Shown: one piece after another, positions 13,759-24,890 of the stretch
How the letters are laid out: every line of letters starts with the position of its first letter
Position numbering within the stretch: position 1 is the stretch's first letter
Source of the DNA: Sphagnum magellanicum
Taxonomy: Eukaryota > Streptophyta > Sphagnopsida > Sphagnales > Sphagnaceae
Length of the DNA: 64,000 nucleotides
Assembly: GCA_021904315.1 (NCBI GenBank)
Contig: CM038922.1
Coordinates: forward strand, 16,591,347 to 16,655,346
Direction: 5' to 3'
Program-made: the position numbers and the translations under genes
Notes under the pieces: model-generated
What the model saw: the letters and a program-made list of their open reading frames with translations, nothing else
What the model was told of the DNA's origin: nothing
Database searches by the model: none

Positions 13759-15855
13759 TCATATTTGGATGTTGTTGGCTCCATACCAAACATGCATGGC
13801 TAATTTTTTGTAATCATCTATCCCATGGGTGGCATGGGTGCGAAGGATCAATGTGGCCTTTTCAACATTCACCTTCACAATATGTTTCAAAACCTTGTTT
13901 TTTATAAACTTGCGTTTCTTCATTTTAACTGTGTGCATGTAATGTCTTATAACCGTTGTTGTGAGCCTCCACATTAACTAATCAACTTGTTAACCTTGAA
14001 ACCCTCTTGTTTCCAAAAAAAACCAACATTCCAATGCCCCATGGTAAGATTCAATGGATGCTTGTGTGTCTTGGTTTGAATATGGCACTTGTCAAAGTCC
14101 TAACATCCACAAATTTACAATAAAATACATAATACCCACATCAGATTGTTTGGATCATTAGTGTTTCTACTATAATTCAAGGAGTGGATATTTTAGGATA
14201 TGCACAACATGGTGGAACAACAATAATGGATTGGGAACTCAGTCATGTACTAAATTCGAAATAATAGGTTCAAAAGTATCGAGTCCATGAATCTTTAAGC
14301 AAATGTTGGGTGAAGCTTTCAATGACCTTGTTTCTCCCATGAGTCATGAAGGTTTCAATGTTTTCACTTAGTTCAATGGGCATGTACATGATGGTGTGAA
14401 GGTCATTCAATATTGCATGTCGCACCCCATTGTCCTTGATTTTTTCCATCGAATGTAAGCGCCAAGCTATTAAAATGTAACATGTGTAAAGATGAATGGG
14501 CATTTGTTACTCACCCCACCATCCTAACCATGCATAAAATATTAATTTATAAATATTTCAATTAACAACATTATTTAAAATGGAAAATGTGAGATGAAAA
14601 TTTGAAATGGTTACATGTACATAAAAGCTTATAAAAGGTAGAATGAAAATAAAACTCACCATAATGTTTGTAATTCTTGTGGAACATCATCAATAATGAA
14701 ACATGAAAGTTTCCACTTAAGGTTTTTCCTTAGAAGCTTTGTTTTCAAATGAGTTAACCACTCCACTAAATCATTGCGTGTTTGGTGGCTTGTAATGATC
14801 CATGCAATTGACATTTTTGTGCAATGTGCATCAAACACCATCAATGTGAATAAGTGAAATTTCACATCATTGGTGTTGAAGGTGGCATCCATTGAGATTA
14901 CCCCATTATCACTTAATGAAACCATGGATTACAATTGAGATGGGGTTTGTATCCTTATTGTGAATGAGACATGAATCCCATTAATGTCACTTGCATCTTG
15001 AAAATAAAACACATCATTTGAATCATTAAATGCACATGTATGAAGGGAAATGGCTGAATTTTTGTGTAAATGAACTCCTTTTGTGTTTGTAATCCAAATG
15101 AACAATGTCTTGTTATTGAGTGAAATCGTCACTTGTCATCACTTTTCTTGCATTGATTCTAGCCCACTATATCACTTTATGCTTGTCGTATATTTATGTG
15201 ATGGTGTACCTAAACCCAATTGAGTCCAAATGTGGTCCTTGAGGGCTTGTGACATTCATGGGGGGAAAAAAAAAGGTTGTGTAATGGAATCATAGGCATG
15301 CTTGCCGTGCACATGTTCACCATTGGCCCATGTATGCGATCGATGGTAGAAGACTATTTTTGCCACCTTGGGTCGTGTGTACAATTGTCTAATTGATAAT
15401 TGAACTAAACAACCTTGTTTAATGGGTCAAAAGTGGTTTGCATCTCCACAATTGTCCTCTTGGCCATACCCACATGCATATCTACAAAATATGTAATCAA
15501 TTTAAGGCCTAAGGTTGGGTAGGATATGAAGATTTAAAAAACAATTATATATCAAGAATGAATAATAGAACATCATACCAAATATGGCCAAGGCAATTTT
15601 AGATTTTTAACATTTTGACATTTGCTTAGGGGGTACCTACTTATAAATGTTCCATTTCATCAAGGAATCTTCATGGCTTTGTTCACCATTTAGAAATTTT
15701 GAAAACCATGGATGTGGGATATATGCGTATTCAACTTCAATTATATGTGTTCCTCCATGTCGAACATTCTTTGTCCACATTAAGTCCATGTTGTTGAAGG
15801 GTGACTTCCTTGGGTTTTGGATCTCAATAGATTGAGAATTTGAAGCACAACCCAT
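13759..15855 (-). pseudogene. MULE (Mutator-like) transposase relic
   Basis: Reading leftwards on the minus strand, segments of a MULE-type transposase appear in order. An N-terminal piece lies at 15855-15637. A stop- and frameshift-rich stretch follows at about 15490-15135. Then come 15132-14929 (DVFYFQDA, FTIRIQTPSQL), the catalytic core at 14925-14656 and C-terminal pieces at 14503-14270 and 13974-13759. The core shows ISMDATF with the first catalytic Asp, then KFHLFTLMVFDAH, WIITSHQTRNDLVEWL and FIIDDVPQELQTLW. A plausible GT donor directly follows the core near 14658, so the original gene probably had introns. Stops and frame changes are frequent, so it is inactive. Terminal inverted repeats were not found. 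It forms the left part of the insertion in the copia element. Confidence 0.8.
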
Positions 15856-16508
15856 GTTTGAAACTAAATGTGAACTGATTATACAGTAAAAGATGATAAA
15901 TTGATATCAATGTCCAAAAAATTATACTTGTAAAACTTTTAATTACATGTTAATTGTCATATTTCATACTAATGCAAATGGACACATGTTCCAAGTACTT
16001 GATCTGTATTCCTCATCTAAACCTTGTACAATCATACACACAATACCCTAAATGGTAAGTATGGAAAATATATGATATGGTCTATGGCCATAGTTGTAAA
16101 TATGAAATTGCAATATCTATGATTGTAAGGGTCAAAACCCAATGGATTGAGGAGTTCTTTATATCATTGAAAAGATATTGAAATGTAAATGTCTGAAATG
16201 GGCTCGCATCACCCATTTGGACATTTGAAACACAAGTTATGGCCAAAAGAAGGGTTGGGAGTCAAATTGGTAGTTGGACTCTTGACCACTAAAAGTCAGG
16301 AATCGACCCGATTTCCTTGCTTGTAGGTGGCGTGCAACATACCGTTGGAAAGCTCTTGACAAGGGCTATAACTTTGTTTCAGACCTCATTTTAATCAAAG
16401 GTCTGCACACAAAGTTATGGGGCCCCAAAATCATGGGAGTCCCAACTTTGGCAATTTCGGGACTCCCACTTGGGAGTCTTGGGACAATATGCCATTTGGA
16501 TGTGGGCC
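15856..16508. other. Left flank of the LINE
   Basis: There is no gene. From about 16120 the composition becomes less AT-rich. A 10-bp perfect stem, TGGGAGTCCC at 16434-16443 and GGGACTCCCA at 16459-16468, is visible. If the LINE is removed, this flank joins 24157 onwards, which has a TATA-like ACTATAAAAGGG. The two flanks may therefore be halves of one older LTR or promoter-like sequence, but I could not define its ends. Confidence 0.4.
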
Positions 16509-16524
16509 TCGTGGAGAGGCACAG
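16509..16524. repeat. Candidate LINE target-site duplication, left copy
   Basis: The 16-base sequence TCGTGGAGAGGCACAG occurs here and again, without mismatch, at 24141-24156. The two copies bracket the LINE just beyond its ORF2 end and its 5' leader. That is where a target-site duplication made by target-primed reverse transcription should be. Confidence 0.7.
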
Positions 16525-16560
16525 GGTGAACCCCATGCGGGGAGGGAGGCAACATCCCCT

Positions 16561-19500
16561 TCAATCATTATCAGAAAAAGAGAAGTACAGAGGTGGGAAG
16601 AAGTGCCACCGAATGGTGGCGTTATCACTCCCGAAGATATTCAGATGCAACCATTCAGTCCTAAAGGCAAGCTCAATTCTATCTTGAATTTCTAGGTCTT
16701 TGTCGGGCTTGGGGGCTCCGATGGCCTTCCAGATGGCCATGCCGACTTCGACAATGGCCACCCAGGCTTGTTGAAGAACTTTGTTGAGGGAATAGCAGTC
16801 GTCAAAGTGCTTGTGGCACCTCTCGGACCAGAGGTAGTAAAGAGTGAAGGTGCGGAGGATGTCGAGAGGCTGCCTGAGGTAGGTGAAACCGCCAGTGTGG
16901 TAAGCGTGGAGGCCGGGAGGGTCGTCCTCGCGTTCGATGGAGGCCTCTCCAAGCAAGACAAATGGCCAGTTGATGGTGATGTCCTCAGGGGCTTTCCATT
17001 CCTCCCAGACTCTCCTGAAAGCCACCCAGGCGCGTTGCGCAAGAGGGCAGTCCAGGAGGCAATGCTGGGGGGACTCAAGGGTCCCGGTGTCGCATGTGTT
17101 GCAAGTGGGAGGCATTCCCATCACCTACAGCCAGGTCCCAGTTGGGAGACCCTGATTAAGGGTTAGCCAGATCAAGGTGCCAACCTTCCTAGGACGGGCG
17201 TTGTGCCATATCCTGGCGACCACCTGAGAGGTGGTGGAGTTTTTGAGGTCAAGGTCGTTGATGAACTTGATGATTCTAGGTGAGTGAGAAGGCCCCTTGG
17301 CGTTTCTGTAGCCCCTTTTGGCAGTGTAGCCAAAGAAGGGCGCATCGCCGAGCGGGTGTATTTCTTTCCAGTGCCATTCCCTTGGATCCTAGGGGAGGTT
17401 CTCGATAAAGCCTGATTCAAAGATCTAGAATGTTGTGTTCTTCTGGTTGACAGAGGGAGGGTCTCTGGCAACTTTGAGGGAGGCGCCGTGCTTTTCTTGC
17501 GAGAAAACTCTAACCGAGGAAAGGTTGTGGTGGAGAAGGGAGTGGATATGGTAGCTCGTGGCCAGAAGCTGGCCGCTGACAGAAGTTCTCCTGAATTCCA
17601 GCGCCAGGACCTTGTCGGAAAGGGAGTCCATAACGTAGTAGACGCATTCCAGCAGCTCGCCCGATTGAAGGGCAGAGTTGCTGACCCAGTCACTTGGTTG
17701 AGCCCAGGAGCTGAAGGAGTTGGGTCACTTGGGAATGCTCTCTAAAATAATGTCTTTGGAGGCTCTGTTGGAGGCATGAAAATGCATTCCCAAGTCAGAT
17801 AGGTTCTTCCATTCTTGCGCCTCTCGGTTCCAAAGGTCTCTGATTCTGGTGTGCCCGGAGCGTGCGAAAGCGCAACCCTCGTTCTGGCCGTTCATTCCGA
17901 GAGGCAGACCTCTTGAGTTGGTGAGGGATGGGTTTCCGAAGAGAAGCTGCCTGAGCAGTTCCGCCCTGTTTGCCGGGTCTTCCTTGGTCAGACCTGGTCG
18001 CACATTGATCCATGCCCCGAAGATGCTCTTCCACATGGAGTAGGGCGTCCTCTTGAGCTTGGGTGCGACGAAGATCCAGTTTATATCTGGAGTGTTGGGT
18101 CCTTTGCCATGGACTGGAGCTTGCTCTGATTAGCGTGATGTCTGATCAGCTCTTTCCAAGGTTCCCCGCCTGGGGCTAGGCCCCACACCAGCAGCTTTGC
18201 GAGGAATGCCTCCGACTGGGTTTTGGGGTCGATTATGCCCAGCCCCCCTTTGGCGATGGGTAAGGTGAGGGTGTCCCATTTCACCTTAGCCCGGGAAGGC
18301 GCAACTTTGCCCCCCCAAATAAAGTTCCTTACCACCCCACGTACCTGGCTGCACATCCTAGGATTTGGGTTCCAAGATGCGGCCAGGTACCACATTGATG
18401 CCAGAAGAACTTGGTTGGCTACAAGTATCCTTCCCGCGAGTGAAAGGTTACTATGGCTCCAGTTGATCAATTTCCCTTTCAAAGCCATCATCATTTTATC
18501 AAAGTTTGCTTCTGTTGGGAAGCGAAAGCCAACCTGGACCCCTAGGTATCTGACGCCCTCGCCCTCGGGAATCCACTTGAGGCCAACCTCCTAGCCCCAA
18601 GTCTAGGTGTGTTCTTTCCTGCTCGCCTAGATGGCAGCGGATTTGTTCCAGTTTACCTTGGCGCCGAATGCTATACAAAACGTTTCCAAAACTCCCTGGG
18701 CCCTGTCCAGGTTAGCCTGGTCACCCTTGAGATATAGGGCTGTATCATCGGCGAAGGTCTAGTCCCTGAGTCTACCCCCTCTAGGCAGGTTCAGTCCTTT
18801 TACATCGTACCTGGGGTCTTCTAGCATGTGCCCCAGGACGTTAGTTGCTAAGATGAAAAGATAAAGCGCCAGGGGGCACCCCTGGCGGACAGGTTGGGCC
18901 AACTGGAATACTGGCCCCGCCTCTCCGTTGATCCTGATTGCGGAGGTGGCATGAAGGTACAGGGTGCGGACCCACCGCACCCAGGTGCTGTTGAAGCCAA
19001 ACTTGGACAGGGCTGTGAACAAGAAGTTCCACTCTATCCTATTGAAAGCCTTTTCGAAATCCAACAGGAGGAGGACTAGCTCCTGGTCGCTCTCCATGGC
19101 CCAGTCCAGGGAGTCCTGGGCTATGAAGACATTGTCGAGAATACTCCTGCCCTCTACGAAACCAGTTTGATTCGGCCTGATAACACCTGGGAGGAAGGCT
19201 TGCAGCCTCCCGGCGAGGGTTTTGGCCAGAATTTTATAAACACTCCCCAGGAGAGTGATCGACCTCCAATTCCTGAGTTTGGAGCGGTCTTCCGTTTTGG
19301 GAATCAGGGTGATAAGCCCCTTGTTGATGTAATTCGAAGCCTCTCCAGAGGCCAGCATGGCCGTGTAAGCTTTGAACAGCGTGGGCGCCACTTCAAAGGC
19401 GCAGACCTGGAAGAACTCAATAGGAATCCCGTTGTGTCCGGACGCTTTGCCTTTGGGCATCGCCTGGATCGCTTTGTGAATCTCTTCCAAGGTAAGATTA

Positions 19501-20919
19501 TGGGTGAGTGCTTCGTTCACATCAGCTGTGGCCCTCACCGGTACGCTCTTCTAACACCGATCCTGGGCTTCCTGAGTGCTCGGGAGATGTGTTTCCGACG
19601 AATAAAGATTGGAGTAGAACTCAGTGACATGATGGGAGAGATCAAATTGGCCTCTGACCGTGCTGCTCTCTGTTTCTAACTCTCTCAGCAGAGTTTTTTT
19701 TTGTCCTAGTTTGTGGAAGTCAAAAAAATTCTTTGAGCAAGTATCGCCGTACTTGAACCAGTTCGCGGAGGATAGATGCTGGTTGCGCGACACTTGGTTC
19801 TGGTATACCTCTACCAACTTCGCCTGGGAGTCGGACAGGATGTCCCTTACTCCTTCATTGGTCGGATCGCCCTGCAGCTGAACCTCCGCCAGTTTGATCT
19901 TTTCAGTGTGAGATTTGATTATGGCACCTTTCAGGCGTCTTTTTGCCTTTGCCAAGCGGTTGTTGCAGATCATTACCCTTTTTATGGCTGTTTCAATCCA
20001 GTATGCCCAGCCCTGGTCGCTGGGTGGGGTCAGTGAGTCTCCGGCCCAGGCTTGGAGTAGTGCTGCCTTGCTCTCCTCTTCCTCCAACAAAGAGGTGTTG
20101 AAGTAGCGCGCTGGCTTGTCGGTGCCGGTTGCCTGCCCCCAAATGGAGATGATGAGGGGTGAGTGATCCGAGAACTTCTTGATTGTGATTGCGGATTCGA
20201 TTCTCCCCCCCCCTGGAGTCAAGGTCTTGGGATACCATAAATTTGTCTATTTTGGAGATTGCGGAGTTGGCTCCGAGTCTCCCGTTGTCGAAGGTGAAGG
20301 CCTTCTTGGACATCTTCCTGAAACTGTCTGAACACCAGGCATCGGTCAGACCGTATTGAAGGGTCATGTGATGCTAGGAGGCCGCCTCCCTCCTGTGCAT
20401 CTGCCTTTCGCCGGCAGTGCCCCTGCGGGAGGTTTCCTCCTAATGGTTGAAGTCTCCCCCGATTATGGTGTTGTCGGAGTCCAGCTCAGCTTTGCTTATG
20501 GTTTTCCATAGGAGGGTTAGGTTTCTCGAGGTCTAGGTAGCATACACGTTTACAATAGTGAGCGTGCCACTGCCGGCCGCTTGCAATTTGATAAACTGGG
20601 CTCTTCCCTCCATCAGAATTCCGCTGTCCACCACCAGAGGGGTGGTCTTTCTGTCTACAAGGATGGCGGTACCAGCGCTCATTCTTTGAGAGGGGCCCAT
20701 CGGTATTCTTGGGTTCTAGAAGGTGCCCCCCTTCCAGTACTCTAAGCCTTTCCCTATGCTCCTCGTGCCCTCTATACCCAGGTGGTGTTCTTGGATGAGG
20801 AGAATTTGCGGGGGGGAGGGAAGAGAAGCTAACTAGATTTTGATCGCTTTTGGTTTTGGCGATTTACTCCCCAAACCTCTGACGTTGAGGGATGTCAGGG
20901 TGAGAGTTTTTCCAAACAT
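16561..20919 (-). pseudogene. LINE ORF2: endonuclease, reverse transcriptase and zf-RVT
   Basis: ORF2 probably starts at the ATG at 20919 (MFGKTLTLTSLNVRGLG), overlapping the ORF1 end by about 56 bp. The APE-type endonuclease shows SLNVRG, IQEHHLG, IVNVYA, IGGDFNH and SDHSPLIIS. The reverse transcriptase shows ITLIPKTED, LNWRSITLL-like, GFVEGRSILDNV, LLLDFEKAFNRIEW (motif A), VRQGCPLALYLF (motif B) and TFADDTALYL (catalytic FADD at 18755-18744). The C-terminal zf-RVT region near 17200-17000 has PPTCNTCDTGTLESPQHCL. In-frame stops are TAG at 20833, 20716, 20533, 20440, 20374, 19551, 18759, 18627, 18603, 18591, 17425, 17389 and 17125, plus one TGA at 17725. Frameshifts lie in a C9 run near 20210 and at about 18090-18110. 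It is not translatable. Confidence 0.9.
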
Positions 20920-23900
20920 GAACGCACGGATCCTGGGCGGCTGGAGAGCCGATCGATCCCGTGTTTGCCAGCATTGTTTGGCTTGCTTTTTCCTGATCCA
21001 CTCCCTGGACTGTTTGTCTAACTTCAAAGTTGAGGGGGGTGACCACCCGTTGGGGCTCCAGTTTGAAGAGGTCCAGCTTACTGAACCTTTTCTTCCTAAT
21101 AGCTTGAGGAGATGCCAGTTGGCTGGCAGTCTCGCTTTTGCATGCTTGACGATCTGTGCTCACGGGGCCGGACTTCAGCAGGAGGTTGTGAGCCGGGCCC
21201 GAGAACTCAATGTCGTTGTTCATACCTGTCAGGGAATCGGACAACCTCCAGTGGAGGTGTTTCTTATTCTGCACACTGATGGTGCTGGAGCTAGTACTAA
21301 TGTGTGCGAGAATTGTACATTCCCATCCTCCTCTAATCTGGTCCTCCTGCCAACTCCATTCTAAGGAGAGGCAGTCCTTGAGATTGAGATTGTACCTGAG
21401 GATCTTATCCTTGAGCTCGGATTCGATGCTCTGGGTGATGTCTGCAAGTGCTGTTGCATGGGTCCATTCTTCCTTGGATGAGCTCGTGATCCTTATGCTT
21501 AGCGGGAGGCCTGGCAGTGCGTTGTTTCTAGCGTAGATCAGAATCTCCTTCTGGGCGTTTTTTTTCCCTTGACAGGACCGGCCAGATTCTTGCTCTGGCG
21601 TGTTCCTGCCCTGGTGGGGATGAGATTCCTAGTGAGGTGAAGTAGGAGCAGTGCACGTCTAAGTGCGTACGCTTCCTTCTTCCCCCTGGAATGACATCAT
21701 GGTTCGGGGTGAGGGTTGTAGACTGAGATAGGACTTGTCTCAGAGAGGCGATCTTAGGGGTGTGTTTTTTCCTTCCCTGAAAAGTCCATCCCTCCCTCAT
21801 CTCCTCAGGATTATCCATCGCGTCTTCAGCTTTTGGGTTGTCCCCCTCTAGGGCCGCGAAAGGGTTAGTGCTTGTAGCTGGTTGTGTAGCCTGGCTGCTG
21901 TCAGCGTTCCGGAAACCAAAATTGAGCATTGCCTTGGTCTTGTGGAAGTTTTCCAGGTGCTTGCTGAGCATTTGGCTGGGACTGTCGGGCTTGAGCTCTG
22001 GAACGCTTGCCTGCTCTGTCATAACGTGATCCGCTTCCGAGCTTCCTGGTGCTCCAGCCTAGCTGGAGCTTCTTGGTTGAGAGACAGCTCTAAGGAGCTT
22101 GTCTGAGCAATTGCCGATGGTTGGATCGGTGGGATGCTCTATTTGCCTAAGAGCTTCTGAGTTCACCGGGTTCCTCCTGGTGCGCGTTTGAGTGCTCCTG
22201 GCTTTTTGAGGTCGTGAAGGCCTGCCCCCCTGGTTTTGCTTTGGTTGGGGAGCTCCTCCTTCCGATTGCTTTCCGTCTGGCATGTTTGTGGAGAGGGGTC
22301 TGATGGGTGGAGTCACCCCTTCCCACGGTTTGCTTATGTTGGTGGTGCAGGATTGGGCATGGTGACCGAATCGCCTGCATTTTCTGCATTGATTCGGAAG
22401 ACCGGAGTACAGAATTCTCTGTGCCATCATGTTGTTGGTCTCGGCTCCTTCCGCCATTGACGGAATTCGGATGTACCCCGGGAGCTTGGAGATATCCTTC
22501 AGCTCGATCGTAATCATGGGCCCTGCGGGCCTTTTGATGTAAGAATCTGTTGCTTCGATTTCAAACACCTCCCCAATCTTGCTGGCCATGATGGTCAATG
22601 CTCTGGTGTTCCGAAATTGCTCATGCAAGTTGGGGAATTGCACCTTGATTGCATGAGTGAGTTGAGCCTCTACTCCCTGAGAGCTTGCATCGAAGTTCGG
22701 AATATATCGTGAGAAGGAGAGGCACAAGCCACTCCAATCCACAACCGTTAGACGTCTGGTGGCTTTGACTCCCTCCTCGTCTTCGAACAAGATCTTGAAA
22801 TATCCTCTTGTGAGGAAAGCGATCGAGACAAGAGGAGCCGGGAGATTTAATTTGAGGCAATCGAGCAGCGTTTTGAAGGTTGTTTTGCCCCCTAGAGTTC
22901 TACCAATTACGGTTCTTCTTGCCTTCTTGGCCGCATTTTCTTGCATCATGAGCACCAATTCCTTTGGAAAATCCACCTCAATTTCCAAGTTATAATCGAT
23001 TGGCGATGGGCCTTGGGATGCTTCCCCGTCTGGGGAAGCAACACCTGTCCCGCTGCCTGGTTGCACGATCAGAGTTTGGAGGGAGGGGGTCGTCACTGAG
23101 CTGATCGAGTTCTTGCATTGCGTGCCTCTCATCCTCGGCGCTTTTGCCCTGGCGGTGGAAAGGTCTTCCCTCTCCGACTGCCTGGCAGCAGCAGCTTCCA
23201 AGGTCTCCGAGCTCCTTCCTAAACCAACAGATGCAGAAGAAAGATCTGACTTGCGGGGGGGGGGGAAGAGACTCCTTTCAGAGGTACCTGATGGGTGCAA
23301 AGGCCATCAGCGCCTTCGATTGTGCTCTCCAGAATCCTCGGCGCGACTTCCAGAGGAGAAGATGTCGAGTGTGACCGTTGGAGAAGCTCTCCTCGAGGTC
23401 CGCCATCACTCTTGAGCAAGGAAGCTTGCTTTTCCTTGCTTGTTTGCTGTAGTTTCGGCCAATCCTGGGGCGCGATCGAGTTGGTCTAAAGGGTGCGCAG
23501 TCTGCCGAAGCTTTCGATCTTGCTCTCTGAAAGAATCCTCGCGATATCCAGAGAAGCGGCTGGCGGATAAGACCGTTAGAGAAGCTCTCCTCGTGGTCCG
23601 CCATCGCTCCTGAGCAGGAGAGCTTGCTCTTCCTCGCTTGTTTGCTGGGGTCTCGAGCGATCTTGAAGAGAAATCGAAGTCGCATGATCTGAACTCGCAA
23701 TCCTTCCCTCTTCACAAATCATTTCCCCGGAGTGGGGAGAGATCGGTGTGGCAGGAGCTTCGCTGAGCTCTGGCGATGCTGAAACAATAGAGCCGTTGGT
23801 TGTAAGTAAGTTTTTCCTACCTGTCGGAGAGGAAGTTCGGGCGTTCCCGCCGTTTCTTGGTTTCAGTTTGAATTTGCCAAGTCCCGGCCGCGCACCACGT

Positions 23901-23989
23901 CCAGCTTTCCTTATCCTGTGAGCTACTAAAACAAACTCATTGAGCTTGGCGGTCTGTGAATCAGCAGCATCTGAGCAGACTTCCATCAT
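20864..23989 (-). pseudogene. LINE ORF1, gag-like RNA-binding protein
   Basis: ORF1 encodes the nucleic-acid-binding partner of ORF2. The first ATG, MMEVCSDAADS, is at 23989. The N-terminal part includes two in-frame copies of a 66-codon segment (about 23690-23300) sharing LKSDGGPRGELL. A DUF4283-like region (ELVLMMQENAAKKARR onwards) follows, then a CCHC zinc knuckle CRKCRRFGHHAQSC near 22390-22350 and a Ser/Gln-rich tail. The frame is broken by a TAA in the first duplicated unit near 23570, a TAG near 23487, a frameshift in a run of 11 G at 23255-23265, a TAG at 22059 and a frameshift in a T8 run at 21558-21565. After the last shift the frame continues to 20864. At about 1040 codons it is long for an ORF1. 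Confidence 0.8.
23300..23690 (-). repeat. 198-bp tandem duplication inside LINE ORF1
   Basis: Two adjacent units with a 198-bp period are visible. For example GACCGTTGGAGAAGCTCTCC at 23373 recurs as GACCGTTAGAGAAGCTCTCC at 23571, and the sequence on either side also matches. Because 198 is a multiple of three, both copies stay in the ORF1 frame. Confidence 0.8.
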
Positions 23990-24140
23990 TGTAGAGAGAA
24001 AGCGTTTAAGAATCGACTAAAAAAAGGTGCATTCAGATAGGGAAATCATGAGCCTCTTTGATACACGCTCAGACAGCAAAGAGCTCCCATCGTCGAGAGA
24101 TGGATTGAACTTGACACGAAAAGCTCAGAGAAAGGCGGAG

Positions 24141-24156
24141 TCGTGGAGAGGCACAG
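24141..24156. repeat. Candidate LINE target-site duplication, right copy
   Basis: An exact match of 16 bases to 16509-16524, directly upstream of the LINE 5' leader as transcribed. See the left copy. Confidence 0.7.
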
Positions 24157-24454
24157 AGTATACTATAAAAGGGAAGGTGGTGGCTTCCCCCAAGTTTGGG
24201 CTGTGGTGAGTCTAAGTTTGCTCGTGGCTCGTCCTAGCGCCAAAAATGTTTCAACCATGCACTAACTAACTTGTTGTTTGGTTTGTGCAGATCTGAGTGA
24301 GTGATTAAGTGCTTGTCATTCTTCCTAGTCCCATCCCGGAACTCCAGCATGCCCTTCTACCCCTCAAAGTGCTACGAGTAAGGGAGTGTGCCCCAACTTT
24401 TTGGTCTTCCATCGTTTTCACTTCAAACTCACATTTGGAGTCTATCCAGGAGTT
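24157..24454 (+). other. Right flank of the LINE with TATA-like motif
   Basis: No gene is seen. ACTATAAAAGGG near 24162-24173 looks like a TATA box and is followed by moderately GC-rich leader-like sequence. It could be part of an LTR or of an old promoter interrupted by the LINE; this is inference only. Confidence 0.35.
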
Positions 24455-24890
24455 AGGGGGTGAGTTATAATACCTGTATGTCAATCTAAACATGCACATT
24501 ATATGTGAGGGCAAAATGTAATACTTACATTATGATTTTAAACCACACTATACATGGGAAATGAAATGTAATACTTGCATGAAAATTTAAACATGCACAT
24601 TGTATGTGGGGGCAAAATGCAAAACTTGCATTATGACCTTAAATCACATTATATATGGGAGATGAAAATGTAATACATGCATGACAATCTAAACATGCAG
24701 ACTATATGTGGGGGCAAACTATAATACCCACATTATGACTTTAAATCCACATTATTTATGGGAAAAACAAAATCAATATTTGCATGACAATTTAAACATG
24801 CATATTGTATATGAATGGCAAAATGCAATACTGACATTATGACCTTAAATGCACACTATCTATGAATGGTTAAAATGCAAATCCATATGT
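24455..24890 (+). repeat. Tandem repeat, about 102-bp unit, four copies
   Basis: A block containing TTAAACATGCACATT, a TATGTGGGGGCAAAAT-like phrase, a CATTATGACCTTAAAT-like phrase and ATGGGA--TGAAATGTAATAC recurs four times. The CATGCA landmark lies at 24491, 24592, 24694 and 24797, giving periods of 101-103 bp. A partial fifth unit follows. No coding is seen. Confidence 0.85.

Larger units (their letters stand above)
16525..24140 (-). mobile_element. L1-like non-LTR retrotransposon (LINE), near full length
   Basis: A 7.6-kb LINE transcribed leftwards. It has a 5' leader (24140-23990), ORF1 (23989-20864), ORF2 with endonuclease, reverse transcriptase and zinc-binding C-terminus (20919-16561) and a short 3' tail. 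It is visibly richer in GC than its surroundings. The boundaries are taken from the 16-bp direct repeats flanking it. No poly(A) tail, which would be poly-T on the + strand at the left end, is visible; this is unusual for L1 and lowers confidence in the left edge. Both frames carry stops and frameshifts, so this copy is inactive. Confidence 0.85.

Noticed and set aside
17172-17693. 173-codon minus-strand open frame
   Set aside because: Wrong frame of the LINE: the true frame, carrying the zf-RVT region, is the one with MDSLSDKVLALEFRR, in register with the RT.
16768-21364. Several plus-strand open frames of 100-174 codons
   Set aside because: They are antisense shadows of the LINE ORF2/ORF1, whose domain motifs are clear on the minus strand.
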